Source: SIRX01 sp965213905 (lineage in GTDB: Bacteria; Actinomycetota; Rubrobacteria; Rubrobacterales; Rubrobacteraceae). From it: DNA of 64,000 bases. Positions 42,367-50,938 of this stretch are shown piece by piece; the first letter of the stretch is position 1, and the number at the start of each line of letters is the position of its first letter. Location of the stretch: the NCBI GenBank assembly GCA_965213905.1, contig OZ243922.1, positions 2,666,001 to 2,730,000 of the forward strand, read 5' to 3'. The notes below the pieces were generated by a model. That model saw only the letters and a list, made by a program, of their open reading frames with translations. It had not been told where the DNA came from and ran no database searches. The position numbers and the translations under genes were made by a program.

Positions 42367-43701
42367 TTGTTAGCCGTGGGAGAACCTCTTTTATCTTGGA
42401 TAAACCTTCTGGCGGCGCTTTGTCTGGTCGCGTTGAACGGTTTCTTCGTGGCGGCGGAGTTCGCGTTCGTGCGGGTTCGAGAAACCCGTATCCGGCAACT
42501 CGAAGAGGAGGGAAGCGCCGGGGCCGCGGTGGTGCGAGGCGCCCTGCGGGACCTAGATTCATACCTCTCGGTCTGCCAGGTGGGGATCACGGTCGCCTCG
42601 CTCGCGCTAGGCTGGGTGGGAGTGCCGACCGTATCGCACCTGATCGGGCCGGTGCTTGAAGGCGCCGGGATTACGAACGAACGGGTGGTCGGCTTTATCT
42701 CGGTGGTCTTAGGGTTCGCGGTTATAACCTACGCGCACCTGGTCTTTGGGGAGCTGGCGCCGAAGTACTTCTCCATTCAAAAAGCCGAGACTACCTCGCT
42801 CCGGGTCAGCCGACCACTCAAGCTGTTCATGTTCCTGTTCCGGCCGCTGGTCTGGATAGTAAACAACTCGACCAACTTCGTGCTTCGTCCATGGGGTATA
42901 CGGCTCGGGGAGAAAATGGACGTCCATTCCGAAGAAGAGTTGAGGTTGATGATCACCTCCTCGGCGGCTTCGGGCGAGCTGGACCCCGAAGAGCGCGACT
43001 ACCTCTACAACGTTTTCGACTTCGCGGACAAAGTCGCCCGGGAGATCATGGTCCCGAGACCCGACGTAGACGCCCTGCCCCACGACGCCCCCCTGGAAAA
43101 ACTGGCCGAAGCAGCCGCGTTCGGGCGCTACACGCGATATCCGGTCTACGAAGAGAACCTGGACAACGTCCTGGGTTCCGTACACGTCAAAGACCTTTTC
43201 CGGGCCGCAAACGAGCAGCCCAAAGAGTTCGATGTTCAGCTCCTGATCCGTGACTGCCTCGTAGTCCCGGAGAATAAACCTATAGAGGAGCTCCTGCGGG
43301 AGTTCCAGCGGCGCAAGCTCCAGATGGCGATAGTCATAGACGAGTGGGGCAGTGTCGAGGGGCTTATCACCATCGAGGACGTCCTCGAAGAACTGGTCGG
43401 GGAGATCCAGGACGAGTTCGACCGGGACGAGGCCGCCATCGAGCAACTCGGAGAGAACGTCTACGCCATAGACGGCCGCATCCCAATCGAGGAGGTAAAC
43501 GAACGCTTTGGCCTCGACCTCCGGCACGAAGACTTCGACACCATCGGCGGCTACGTCTTAGGCTTTCTGGGACGCCCCCCGGAGACCGGAGACAGAGTCG
43601 AGGCCCACGACGCCCACGACGCCTTTCTCACCGTCAAGTCCGTGGATGGGGCCCGCGTCTCTATGCTCACGCTTTCCCTGGGTGAAGAGTCCGGTGACTG
43701 A
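42367..43701 (+). CDS. CNNM/CBS-domain membrane protein (hemolysin/CorC-like family)
   Basis: 444 residues. An N-terminal DUF21/CNNM membrane domain of about four segments (LNGFFVAAEFAFVRVRETRI and VCQVGITVASLALGW) is followed by paired CBS domains (EIMVPRPDVDALP; MAIVIDEWGSVEGLITIEDVLEELVGEI) and a C-terminal CorC_HlyC domain. Likely Mg2+ or Na+ linked ion export or sensing. TTG at 42367 or GTG at 42376 could start it; neither has a strong ribosome binding site. Confidence 0.92.
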   Translation: MLAVGEPLLSWINLLAALCLVALNGFFVAAEFAFVRVRETRIRQLEEEGSAGAAVVRGALRDLDSYLSVCQVGITVASLALGWVGVPTVSHLIGPVLEGAGITNERVVGFISVVLGFAVITYAHLVFGELAPKYFSIQKAETTSLRVSRPLKLFMFLFRPLVWIVNNSTNFVLRPWGIRLGEKMDVHSEEELRLMITSSAASGELDPEERDYLYNVFDFADKVAREIMVPRPDVDALPHDAPLEKLAEAAAFGRYTRYPVYEENLDNVLGSVHVKDLFRAANEQPKEFDVQLLIRDCLVVPENKPIEELLREFQRRKLQMAIVIDEWGSVEGLITIEDVLEELVGEIQDEFDRDEAAIEQLGENVYAIDGRIPIEEVNERFGLDLRHEDFDTIGGYVLGFLGRPPETGDRVEAHDAHDAFLTVKSVDGARVSMLTLSLGEESGD

Positions 43702-43729
43702 ACACGAACCCCCCGGGTTTGGGTAAAGG

Positions 43730-43801
43730 GCGTGCGGATCTATACCGCCGGCTATGGCCTACCGGAAGAGTGCTCTTCCGGGGACGTAAACTGGATCCAG
43801 G
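43730..43801. other. Cluster of consecutive short hairpins
   Basis: Within 72 bp: GCGG/CCGC (43734-43748), GGC/GCC just after, CCGGAAGAG/CTCTTCCGG with a 2-base gap (43762-43781) and CTGGATCCAG (43791-43800). The arrangement between two genes could be a structured RNA, a bidirectional 3' end or repressor sites. No known RNA family recognised. Confidence 0.4.
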
Positions 43802-43876
43802 TTCCCTAGTTCAGCAAATCTGTATCCTCCCTGCTAACATTGGCCCTTCGTCCGGGCATCCCGAGTTAGCGAGCAG

Positions 43877-44710
43877 GTGAGATTGGATACGGAGCGCAGA
43901 GAGAACCTGGAGTCGTTGACGGACGGTGCGATGGCCGGCATCTGGGAGTGGACGCGGCGGAAGATCCCGCAGGGCGTAGAAATCTTCGACGCCCACGCCC
44001 ACATCGGGGCCGACGTGGACGGCCGGACGATGACCGCCGGGCGTATGCGGGACCGGATGCTGCAGGCCGGCGTCTCCAAAAGTATAGTCTTTCCGCTCAA
44101 CGACCCGAACGCCCACGACGATTTCTCCGGCCCGAACGACACGCTCTGGGGCGCCTACGAGGAGCACCCGGACCTCTTTGTGCCGTTCTTCCGCCTCAAC
44201 CCGCACCGGGACTACGAGAAAGAGTTTGCACGCTGCGTGCAGCGCGGTTTCGGGGGGCTCAAGCTGCACCCGGTATCCCAGCAGTTCGAACTCGACGATC
44301 CGAAGTTCGTCCGGCTGCTGGAGATGGCGGCGGAGGCGGACCTGCCGGTACTGGTCCACGCCGGGTTCGCGATGCAGAGAATAGTAGAACCCTTGCTGCC
44401 GACGATAGAAGCCCACCCCGAACTACGCCTGATACTCGGCCACGCCGCGATGGTCGAGGTGTTGGAGGCCACCCGCGCTTTCAGAGACCACGAAAACGTC
44501 CTCTTCGAGACCTCCGTGGTCGGGGCCCGAGACCTCTACGTTCTTTTCCGGTCGTTGGATCCTTCGCGTATTTGCTTCGGGTCGGATATACCCTACGGCG
44601 ACCTGCCCTCGACGCTCTACGCCGCCCTCGCCGCCGCCGACGCGGCGGAAGTCCCGGATGAGGCGCTCCCGGGCATCCTCTCCGGGAACATCCGGCGGTG
44701 GTTCCCGTGA
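43877..44710 (+). CDS. Amidohydrolase family protein (metal-dependent TIM barrel)
   Basis: 277 residues. IFDAHAHIGADVDG carries the HxH metal motif; GGLKLHPVSQQF, VLVHAGF, LILGHAAM and FGSDIPYGD supply later barrel ligands. Closest in pattern to the amidohydrolase-2 (decarboxylase/hydrolase) family. GTG at 43877 or TTG at 43883 may start it. It overlaps the next gene by four bases, so three genes (44-46 kb) form a unit with the asparaginase. Confidence 0.87.
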   Translation: MRLDTERRENLESLTDGAMAGIWEWTRRKIPQGVEIFDAHAHIGADVDGRTMTAGRMRDRMLQAGVSKSIVFPLNDPNAHDDFSGPNDTLWGAYEEHPDLFVPFFRLNPHRDYEKEFARCVQRGFGGLKLHPVSQQFELDDPKFVRLLEMAAEADLPVLVHAGFAMQRIVEPLLPTIEAHPELRLILGHAAMVEVLEATRAFRDHENVLFETSVVGARDLYVLFRSLDPSRICFGSDIPYGDLPSTLYAALAAADAAEVPDEALPGILSGNIRRWFP

Positions 44711-45021
44711 CGGAGACTGGGCGGCAGTCCACCGCGCTCCGCGTCGGACATTTGGAGCGCATAGGCACGTACTTCACCATGGCTATCCTCTCTATGTGGC
44801 AGTCTCACCCGCGCGCCAGGATAGTCATGGGTATGGCCCAGGCCAGCGTCCGGGGCGGAGCCCCGACAGGGGCAGACGAAGAACTGATGGAGCAGCTTCG
44901 GGCTCTGATCTCCGAGGCCATAGACTACTACGAGCAAAAAGACTTTCCGCCTTCCATGGCCCGGATGCGTGTCGCCCACGACCTGATCGGGTTGCGCGTC
45001 ATCCGCATCTCGGCGGGGTAA
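44707..45021 (+). CDS. Hypothetical protein in the asparaginase operon
   Basis: 104 residues, soluble, helical. Contains LERIGTYFTMAILSMWQSHPRARIVMGMAQASVRGG and ends in RMRVAHDLIGLRVIRISAG. I chose GTG at 44707, which overlaps the amidohydrolase TGA; its own stop overlaps the asparaginase ATG (TAATG). Tight coupling both sides suggests a role tied to amide or amidine catabolism, but the family is unknown to me. Confidence 0.65.
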   Translation: MTETGRQSTALRVGHLERIGTYFTMAILSMWQSHPRARIVMGMAQASVRGGAPTGADEELMEQLRALISEAIDYYEQKDFPPSMARMRVAHDLIGLRVIRISAG

Positions 45022-46016
45022 TGCTGCAAGAAGACCTCATCTACTCGTTGCCCGACGACGTACCCCTGGCCGCCACACAACGCGGAAGCCTGATCGAGAG
45101 CGTCCATCGCGGCCGCGCTGTCGTCTGCAACCCCGACGGCGCGGTGCTCTACGCCGCGGGCGACCCCGAAGGCTACGCCTACGTCCGCTCCTCGGCAAAA
45201 CCTTTTCAGGCCATTCCCCTGCTACTCTCCGGGGCGGCGGATGCCCTCGGGCTCACGGACGAAGAGATAGCCCTAGCCTGCGCTTCCCACAGCGGCGAAG
45301 AGCGTCACCTCTTTCTGGTCCGCTCCATCCTCGAAAAAGCCGGTCTAACCGAAGAAAGCCTGCAAAACGGCCCACACCCGCCGTTTTACAAGCCCGCCGC
45401 CCAAAAACTCTCGCGGAGCGGCGAGCCTCCGTCTTCCGTTCACGGCAACTGCTCCGGCAAGCACGCCGGGATGCTCGCGCTCTGCGTCCACGAAGGTTGG
45501 GGCACGGAAGATTACAGGAAACCCGGACATCCGGCGCAGCGCCGGATACTGGAAGTCGTTGCCGAGGTCTGCGGCCTGAAGAGCGACGAAATACTCCTCG
45601 GGGGCGATGGCTGTGGAGTACCGTCCTTCGCCATGCCGCTCCGCAACCTCGCTACCGGGTTCGCCCGCCTGGCTTCGGGCGGCAACCTTCCCAAAGAGAT
45701 TTCGGAAGCTTGCAGCCGAGTTAGCAGGATCATGCAGGAAAACCCGTACCTGATCGCCGGTACGGATAGGTTCGATACGGACCTCATGCGTGAGACGGAC
45801 CTAGTCGTGAAAGGCGGGGCGGAGGGCACAATCGCCTGCGGAAGCCCGGAAGGGTGGGGCGCGGCGATCAAGATCTCCGACGGCTCGGGCCGGGCGGTTA
45901 GGCCGGCCGCGCTATCGCTGCTCTTACTTCAGGGTGTCGGGCCACCCTTCGAAGCGGGGTCCGCCTTACGCGACCTTCACGGGGAGAACGTGGGCGAAAT
46001 ACTGCCCCTCGTCTAG
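45021..46016 (+). CDS. Asparaginase, Asparaginase_II (PF06089-type) family
   Basis: 331 residues. Distinctive segments are VRSSAKPFQAIPLLLSGAAD, IALACASHSGEERH, SVHGNCSGKHAGMLALC and EILLGGDGCGVPSFAMPL. This family differs from bacterial type I/II asparaginases and uses a Ser-Lys arrangement. Cytoplasmic, no signal peptide. ATG at 45021 overlaps the previous TAA by one base. Hydrolyses L-asparagine to aspartate and ammonia. Confidence 0.9.
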   Translation: MLQEDLIYSLPDDVPLAATQRGSLIESVHRGRAVVCNPDGAVLYAAGDPEGYAYVRSSAKPFQAIPLLLSGAADALGLTDEEIALACASHSGEERHLFLVRSILEKAGLTEESLQNGPHPPFYKPAAQKLSRSGEPPSSVHGNCSGKHAGMLALCVHEGWGTEDYRKPGHPAQRRILEVVAEVCGLKSDEILLGGDGCGVPSFAMPLRNLATGFARLASGGNLPKEISEACSRVSRIMQENPYLIAGTDRFDTDLMRETDLVVKGGAEGTIACGSPEGWGAAIKISDGSGRAVRPAALSLLLLQGVGPPFEAGSALRDLHGENVGEILPLV

Positions 46017-46060
46017 ACTCCAGGCGTCAACTTCGAAATCGCAAGGACGGCCCGGGCCGG

Positions 46061-46420
46061 TTACCGTCCGAGGTTCTCGTTTATAGCCCCCAGAAGTTCC
46101 CGCAAATTACGCAGGTTTTGGCCCAAGTCGCCTTTCCCGACGCGGGAAGCACTCTCGAAGCTTGCTTCGGTTCCGGTGTCTTGGGAAGCGAGGTTTACGG
46201 TAACGTCGTCTTTGAATCGGAAGAGCCTCGACCGGCGGATAGCGTGAATATCCCCGTCCCTTTTTCTTTCCAAAGTCCAACGGGGCAGTTCTTCCAAAGC
46301 TTTCTCTACGGCCGCTTCCAGGGCGTTACGGTCCACGAGGTAAGCGCGGGTCGCGCGGGCGGAGTTTGGGGTGGGTCTCTCGAAGCCGTCCATGACGTTC
46401 ATTGTAGAACGCTCTATCAT
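46061..46420 (-). CDS. DUF1499 family protein
   Basis: About 119 residues. LEELPRWTL, DGDIHAIRRSRLFRFKDDVTVNL and SASRVGKGDLGQNLRNLRELL match DUF1499. Function unknown. The ATG at 46420 is only seven bases from the divergent aat start; ATGs at 46402 and 46393 are alternative starts that would leave more room for promoters. Confidence 0.8.
   Translation of the reverse strand: MIERSTMNVMDGFERPTPNSARATRAYLVDRNALEAAVEKALEELPRWTLERKRDGDIHAIRRSRLFRFKDDVTVNLASQDTGTEASFESASRVGKGDLGQNLRNLRELLGAINENLGR
46392..46420 (+). promoter_or_regulatory. Putative leaderless promoter of aat
   Basis: ATGACG at 46392-46397, a 17-bp spacer and TATCAT at 46415-46420, seven bases before the GTG at 46428. No ribosome binding site is present, so transcription probably begins at the start codon. 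It lies inside the 5' end of the divergent DUF1499 gene. Confidence 0.5.
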
Positions 46421-46427
46421 CTAGGGT

Positions 46428-47000
46428 GTGAGGCTATCCACCGAAGTTCTCGAAACGTGCTACAAGGCCGGGGCTTTCCCAATGGCCGACGGGAGCGGCC
46501 GCGTGGAGTTCTACCGCTCGGACCCCCGCGCCGTGTTGGAGTTGGATTCGCTGCACGTCTCCAAGTCGCTCGCGCGCGTCATACGGCAGGGGAAATACGA
46601 AATATTTCTGAACCGGGATTTCGAGGCCGTGATCCGGGCCTGCGCCGACCGCGAAGATACCTGGATCAACGCCGATATAATAGACTCTTTCGTGGGGCTG
46701 CACGAGGCCGGAAAAGCTCACAGCATCGAGGCTTACGCAGACGACGAACTCGTCGGGGGATTGTACGGGGTTACGCTCGGCGGGGCGTTCATGGGAGAAT
46801 CCATGTTCAGCCGGAGGCCGGACGCCTCCAAAGTTTGTCTCTTCTACCTGGTAGAGCGGCTCAAAGAGTTAGGCTACGCGCTGCTCGACTGCCAGATCCA
46901 AAACGACCACCTCGCCCGTCTCGGGGTGACGGAGATCCCCGACGAGGAATACCTGGCCCGGCTCGACCATGCCTTAGAGTTGGAAAGATCCTTCGCGTAA
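46428..47000 (+). CDS. aat: Leucyl/phenylalanyl-tRNA-protein transferase
   Basis: 190 residues; somewhat shorter than the E. coli enzyme (about 230). Recognisable core: CYKAGAFPMADGSGRVEFYRSDPRAVLEL, TWINADIIDSFVGLHEAGKAHSIEA, LVGGLYGVTLGGAFMGESMFSRRPDASK and LLDCQIQNDHLARLGVTEIP. Transfers Leu or Phe from tRNA to N-terminal Arg/Lys of proteins, marking them for ClpS/ClpAP (N-end rule). Confidence 0.94.
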   Translation: MRLSTEVLETCYKAGAFPMADGSGRVEFYRSDPRAVLELDSLHVSKSLARVIRQGKYEIFLNRDFEAVIRACADREDTWINADIIDSFVGLHEAGKAHSIEAYADDELVGGLYGVTLGGAFMGESMFSRRPDASKVCLFYLVERLKELGYALLDCQIQNDHLARLGVTEIPDEEYLARLDHALELERSFA

Positions 47001-47080
47001 ACTTTCGTAGGGTAGCGTCGCCCAAAATTTCTCTTGTTCCGTCAGGAAGTCACCGCGAGTCGGCGTGGTAAGCTAGGCCA

Positions 47081-47965
47081 ATGGACAACAGATATTTAAG
47101 CATCGAACGATTGCCCGAACTGGAACGACCGATATTGATAGCCGGATTTACCGGATGGAACGACGCGGCGGAGGCCGCGAGCACCTCGATCAACACCCTG
47201 AACGGTTCGTGGAAGGCCGAGAGGTTCGGCAGCTTCGACGCCGAAGAGTTCTTTGATTTTCAGACGACGCGGCCGGAGGTCAAGTTGGTGGAAGGGGTCA
47301 CCCGCAGGATCGAGTGGCCCGAAAACACCTTAAGCGCGACCCCACAAAACCTCGAAGCCACCGGCGGGCGCGGGGTCGTGCTGCTTTCCGGGCCGGAACC
47401 GAACTTTCGCTGGCGCTCGTTCTGCGGCGCGGTGGTGGACCTCGCACGGGAGTTGAACGTGGAGCTGGTGGTGACGCTCGGCGCCCTGCTGGCCGACGTT
47501 CCCCACTCGCGACCGGTCTCGATTTCGGCCAACTCGCAGGACCCGGCCCTTATAGAGAGCCTGGACCTCTCCGCCTCCCGCTACGAAGGTCCCACCGGCA
47601 TCACCGGGGTTCTACACCGGGTTTGCGCGGAAGCAAACCTGCCTTCCGTGAGCTTCTGGGCCCAGGTCCCGCACTACCTGCCGGCCGTTCCTTCGGCCCC
47701 GGCGGCGATTGGTTTGCTCGACGGCCTATCCAACCTGCTCGGCGCCGAGATAAACACCGACGACCTGCAACAAACCGCCACCGAATACCAGGAGCAAGTC
47801 TCCGCCGCCGTCTCCCAGGACTCGGACCTCGCCTCCTACATACAGATGCTCGAAGAACGCTACGACGCCCAAACCATCCAGGGAACCCGCGACCTCCCAT
47901 CCGGGGACGAGCTGGCCGAAGAACTCGAAAGCTTTCTGCGCGAGCAGCGCAACGAAGAAGAGTAG
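47081..47965 (+). CDS. PAC2 family protein (proteasome assembly chaperone-like)
   Basis: 294 residues. LERPILIAGFTGWNDAAEAASTSI at the N-terminus and GALLADVPHSRPVSI and VPHYLPAVPSAPAAIGLL later are the PAC2/DUF75 pattern common in actinomycetes. Role in proteasome or unrelated folding not shown in bacteria. A TAAGCT box six bases before ATG and no ribosome binding site suggest a leaderless mRNA. Confidence 0.86.
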   Translation: MDNRYLSIERLPELERPILIAGFTGWNDAAEAASTSINTLNGSWKAERFGSFDAEEFFDFQTTRPEVKLVEGVTRRIEWPENTLSATPQNLEATGGRGVVLLSGPEPNFRWRSFCGAVVDLARELNVELVVTLGALLADVPHSRPVSISANSQDPALIESLDLSASRYEGPTGITGVLHRVCAEANLPSVSFWAQVPHYLPAVPSAPAAIGLLDGLSNLLGAEINTDDLQQTATEYQEQVSAAVSQDSDLASYIQMLEERYDAQTIQGTRDLPSGDELAEELESFLREQRNEEE

Positions 47966-47990
47966 AGCCCGCTAGTAGATCAGCGACTCG

Positions 47991-48566
47991 CTAGTAGATC
48001 AGCGCCAGCAGAAAAACTCCGACGCTTAGGACGCCCAGGACCAACTGGGCGATTGATGAGAAGAGATAGCCCACGAGCACCCCTCCGGCCGCCCGCGACG
48101 CCCGCTGCCAATCTCCCCGATACGAGCCTTCGCCCCCGGTAACTTCTCCCTCGGAGTTCGACGGCGTCCGGTTGCGACGTCGGAGGTACTCCCCCAAAAA
48201 CACGCCGCCGATAGTTCCCAGTATCAGGCCGAAGAAAGCCCCGATCCCGAAGAACAACATACCGGCAACCGTACCGACGAGCCCGCCGATTGCCCCGCCG
48301 AGCGTGCCGGCCCAACTCGCCCCGAACCTCCGGGCCCCGTAGGAGGTTGCGACGTAGTCGGCGGCGAGGGCGAGAACGGCGAAGAGGCCGAGCAGGGCAA
48401 GGATCCACCCACCCACCGGTATAAAGTCGTTCAGGTAAGCGTAGACCAGGGCGGCCAGGAAGATCAGGGGTACGCCGGGTAGTCCGGGTACCACGGCTCC
48501 AACCAACCCGAGCAGCATGGCCGCGAGGGCGATCCAGAGCGGCAGGTTGCTGAAAAACTCCGGCAT
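47991..48566 (-). CDS. DUF456 family membrane protein
   Basis: 191 residues with five or six hydrophobic helices rich in Gly (GLVGAVVPGLPGVPLIFLAALVYA; ATSYGARRFGASWAGTLGGAIGGLVG; GAFFGLILGTIGGVFLGEYL), the DUF456 glycine-zipper-like pattern. Unknown function. It begins one base after the larE stop, so it is probably co-transcribed. Confidence 0.85.
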   Translation of the reverse strand: MPEFFSNLPLWIALAAMLLGLVGAVVPGLPGVPLIFLAALVYAYLNDFIPVGGWILALLGLFAVLALAADYVATSYGARRFGASWAGTLGGAIGGLVGTVAGMLFFGIGAFFGLILGTIGGVFLGEYLRRRNRTPSNSEGEVTGGEGSYRGDWQRASRAAGGVLVGYLFSSIAQLVLGVLSVGVFLLALIY

Positions 48567-48567
48567 T

Positions 48568-49407
48568 TTAAGAGATCACCGGCAGAGCCTTTTTGCCACG
48601 TTTGCCGAGCGCGGTGTTTAGGCTACCGGATTTGTACCCGTCCAACTCCAGCGCGACGTACAAAAACCCCGCGTCTTTTAACTCCGCGGAGATTTCCTCC
48701 CGCTCCGCAAAGGCCCGCTCTATCTCGTCCGGGCCGACTTCCAAACGGGCTATCTCACCGTGGTGCCGCACGCGCACCTGCCCGAAACCGCGCGAACGCA
48801 TGAACTCTTCTGCCCGCGCCACCTGGGTCAGTTTCTCCGGGGTGATCTCCTGCCCGTACGGAAACCGGCTGGATAGGCAGGCCAACGCCGGCTTGTCCCA
48901 ACTCGGGAGCCCCAGGTACTTCGCAAGCTTCCGCACCTCTTCTTTTCCGACACCGACCCGCGACAGGGGTGACACCACGCCCAACTCTTTCGCCGCTTTC
49001 CTGCCGGGGCGGTAATCTCCTTCGTCGTCGGCGTTCGCGCCGTCCACGACACAGCCGTAACCGCGCTCTTCCGCCAACGCTTCGAGGTCCGAGTAGAGCG
49101 TGCTCTTGCAGAAGTAGCAGCGGTTTGTAGGGTTTGAAGAGTAGTTCGGGTCGTCCAGCTCCCGCGTGTTGACCACCAGATGCTCGACGCCCAGAGACCC
49201 GGCGAGGCCGCTCGCGAGGTCCAGCTCCGAGGGCAGGTAGGTCTCGTTGTTGGAGGTGACGGCCAGGACCCTTTCTTTGGGCAAAGCCCGCGCGGCTATC
49301 GCGAGCGCCAGGGAAGAGTCCACGCCCCCGGAGAACGCGACCAGCGCGCTGCCGTACGGGGTAACCATGCTTTCCAGTTCTCTGAGGCGGTGCTCGATGC
49401 GGCCCAA
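48568..49407 (-). CDS. larE: ATP-dependent sacrificial sulfur transferase LarE
   Basis: 279 residues. PP-loop ALVAFSGGVDSSLALA near residue 21 adenylates the substrate; NPTNRCYFCKSTLYSDL near residue 92 contains the CxxC-type cysteines that donate sulfur in some LarE proteins; PALACLSSRFPYGQEIT follows. LarE helps make the nickel-pincer nucleotide of lactate racemase, but larA, larB and larC are not nearby, so it may serve another apo-enzyme encoded elsewhere. Confidence 0.9.
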   Translation of the reverse strand: MGRIEHRLRELESMVTPYGSALVAFSGGVDSSLALAIAARALPKERVLAVTSNNETYLPSELDLASGLAGSLGVEHLVVNTRELDDPNYSSNPTNRCYFCKSTLYSDLEALAEERGYGCVVDGANADDEGDYRPGRKAAKELGVVSPLSRVGVGKEEVRKLAKYLGLPSWDKPALACLSSRFPYGQEITPEKLTQVARAEEFMRSRGFGQVRVRHHGEIARLEVGPDEIERAFAEREEISAELKDAGFLYVALELDGYKSGSLNTALGKRGKKALPVIS

Positions 49408-49511
49408 GCGGTTTCCTCTCTTTGTTTCTTTTTCCGTAGTCAGCGTACCACTTCTCCAGCGTTTTCATGCGGCGCAAACGCGGGGTTCTCGAAGCGGACG
49501 GTCCCTGGTTT

Positions 49512-50753
49512 CTAGGGCTTTTCTAGCACGACCGCGGCGTTGTGGCCCCCGACGCCGAGGTTCGCGCACATGGCGGCCTCCAGATTTGGTGCCTCCTGCG
49601 GCTCGTTTACGATGTAGTCCAGGTCGGCGCAACCTTCGGCTAATTCTTCCAGGTTGCGCATTGGGGGTATAGTCTTCTGCTTTACGGCGAGGGCGCAGAT
49701 GGCGGTTTCTATGGCCCCGCTCGCACCCAGTGAGTGTCCCAGGGTGGACTTGGTCGCCGACACTTTGACGTCCGGGTTGATGGCCTCCATCGCCCGGGAC
49801 TCCGGTTCGTCGCCGGCAACCGTCCCGGTGCCGTGGGGGTTTATGTAGCCTATTTGTTCCCCTTCCAGCCCGGAGTCTTCTACGGCGAGTTGCATGGCCC
49901 GGGTAATGCCGCGGGCCTCCGGGTCCGGGTCGGTTATGTTGTGGGCGTCGGTGGTTCGGCCCACGCCGGTTATTTTGGCGTAAGGTTCGGCCCCCCGGCG
50001 CTCGACGGAGGCGGCGCTCTCCAAGACCATCACGGCCCCGCCCTCCCCGATCACGAACCCGTCGTGGGCCGTGTCGTAGGGCCGGCAAGCGCCTTCGGGG
50101 TCGTCGTTGTTGCGGCTCATGGCCCGCATGGCGATAAAGCCGGCGACGATGACCGGAGATATGGTCGCCTCCGCCGCGCCGCAGAGCACCACGTCGGCGT
50201 CGCCCCGCCGGATGAGGTCGTAGCCGAGGCCCACCATGTCCGTGCCGCAGGTACAGGCCAGGGCGCCGCAGGTGGACGGCCCTTGTACGCCGAGCTGGAT
50301 GCCGATGTGGGCGGCGGCGGAGTTTGGCATGATTTTGGTGACGGCGAACGGGTTTACCCTTCCGGGTCCTTTGGTGTCTATCGTGTGCTGGGTGGTCTCC
50401 ATCGTCGCCACACCGCCGAGCCCGCTCCCCAAAACCAGGCCGACCCGCTCGGGGTGGTCGTTTAACGCGCCCCAGGCGTCGGCGTCTTCCAGGGCCATTT
50501 TCGCCGAGGACAGGCCGATCTGGGAGAAGCGATCCGTCCGCTGCACGACCTTGCGGTCCATGAAATCTTTCGGCTCGAAGTCCTTACACTCGGCGGCGAT
50601 CCGGACCCCGTAGTCCGCCGGGTCGAACAGCGTTATGGGCCCCACCCCGCTCTCGTTCGCCAGCAGCGAGCTCCAGAACTTCTTGCGGCCAACCCCTACA
50701 GGGCTGACGATGCCGATACCGGTTATGTATGCCGCCGGGCGTCCGTCCGTCAT
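49512..50753 (-). CDS. fabF: Beta-ketoacyl-ACP synthase II
   Basis: 413 residues. Catalytic Cys in ALACTCGTD (about 165), His in NPHGTGT (about 305) and His in KSTLGHSLGASG (about 341) form the C-H-H triad of condensing enzymes; YITGIGIVSPVGVG starts the fold. I chose ATG at 50753 with GGGGGA upstream; an upstream ATG at 50795 lacks support. Not adjacent to other fab genes, but divergent from the type III polyketide cluster. Confidence 0.92.
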   Translation of the reverse strand: MTDGRPAAYITGIGIVSPVGVGRKKFWSSLLANESGVGPITLFDPADYGVRIAAECKDFEPKDFMDRKVVQRTDRFSQIGLSSAKMALEDADAWGALNDHPERVGLVLGSGLGGVATMETTQHTIDTKGPGRVNPFAVTKIMPNSAAAHIGIQLGVQGPSTCGALACTCGTDMVGLGYDLIRRGDADVVLCGAAEATISPVIVAGFIAMRAMSRNNDDPEGACRPYDTAHDGFVIGEGGAVMVLESAASVERRGAEPYAKITGVGRTTDAHNITDPDPEARGITRAMQLAVEDSGLEGEQIGYINPHGTGTVAGDEPESRAMEAINPDVKVSATKSTLGHSLGASGAIETAICALAVKQKTIPPMRNLEELAEGCADLDYIVNEPQEAPNLEAAMCANLGVGGHNAAVVLEKP

Positions 50754-50938
50754 CAAGTCCCCCAAGCGTTGTGTATTTTGAATCTCATAAAGCAATCGAA
50801 TCTTAGCATCACCCGGGATTCGTGACTCTATAAAAGCCCCGGGGCCGGGCTACCGCCCGGGAACCAAATGGTAGCCGGAAACACTCTGGACCGGCAACGC
50901 CTGTGCTAGTCTCTGCCCATGGTTTGGAGGAGTGAAAT

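Noticed and set aside
44658..45020. Extended start of the asparaginase
   Set aside because: The upstream part is antisense-like Arg/His-rich reading of two other genes; ATG at 45021 overlaps the previous stop and fits family length.
50836..50860. GC palindromes between fabF and the polyketide operon as a terminator
   Set aside because: GCCCCGGGGC and CCGGGC/GCCCGG are symmetric but sit between divergent genes, where no transcript should end, and lack T-runs; chance in GC-rich DNA or an operator is as likely.
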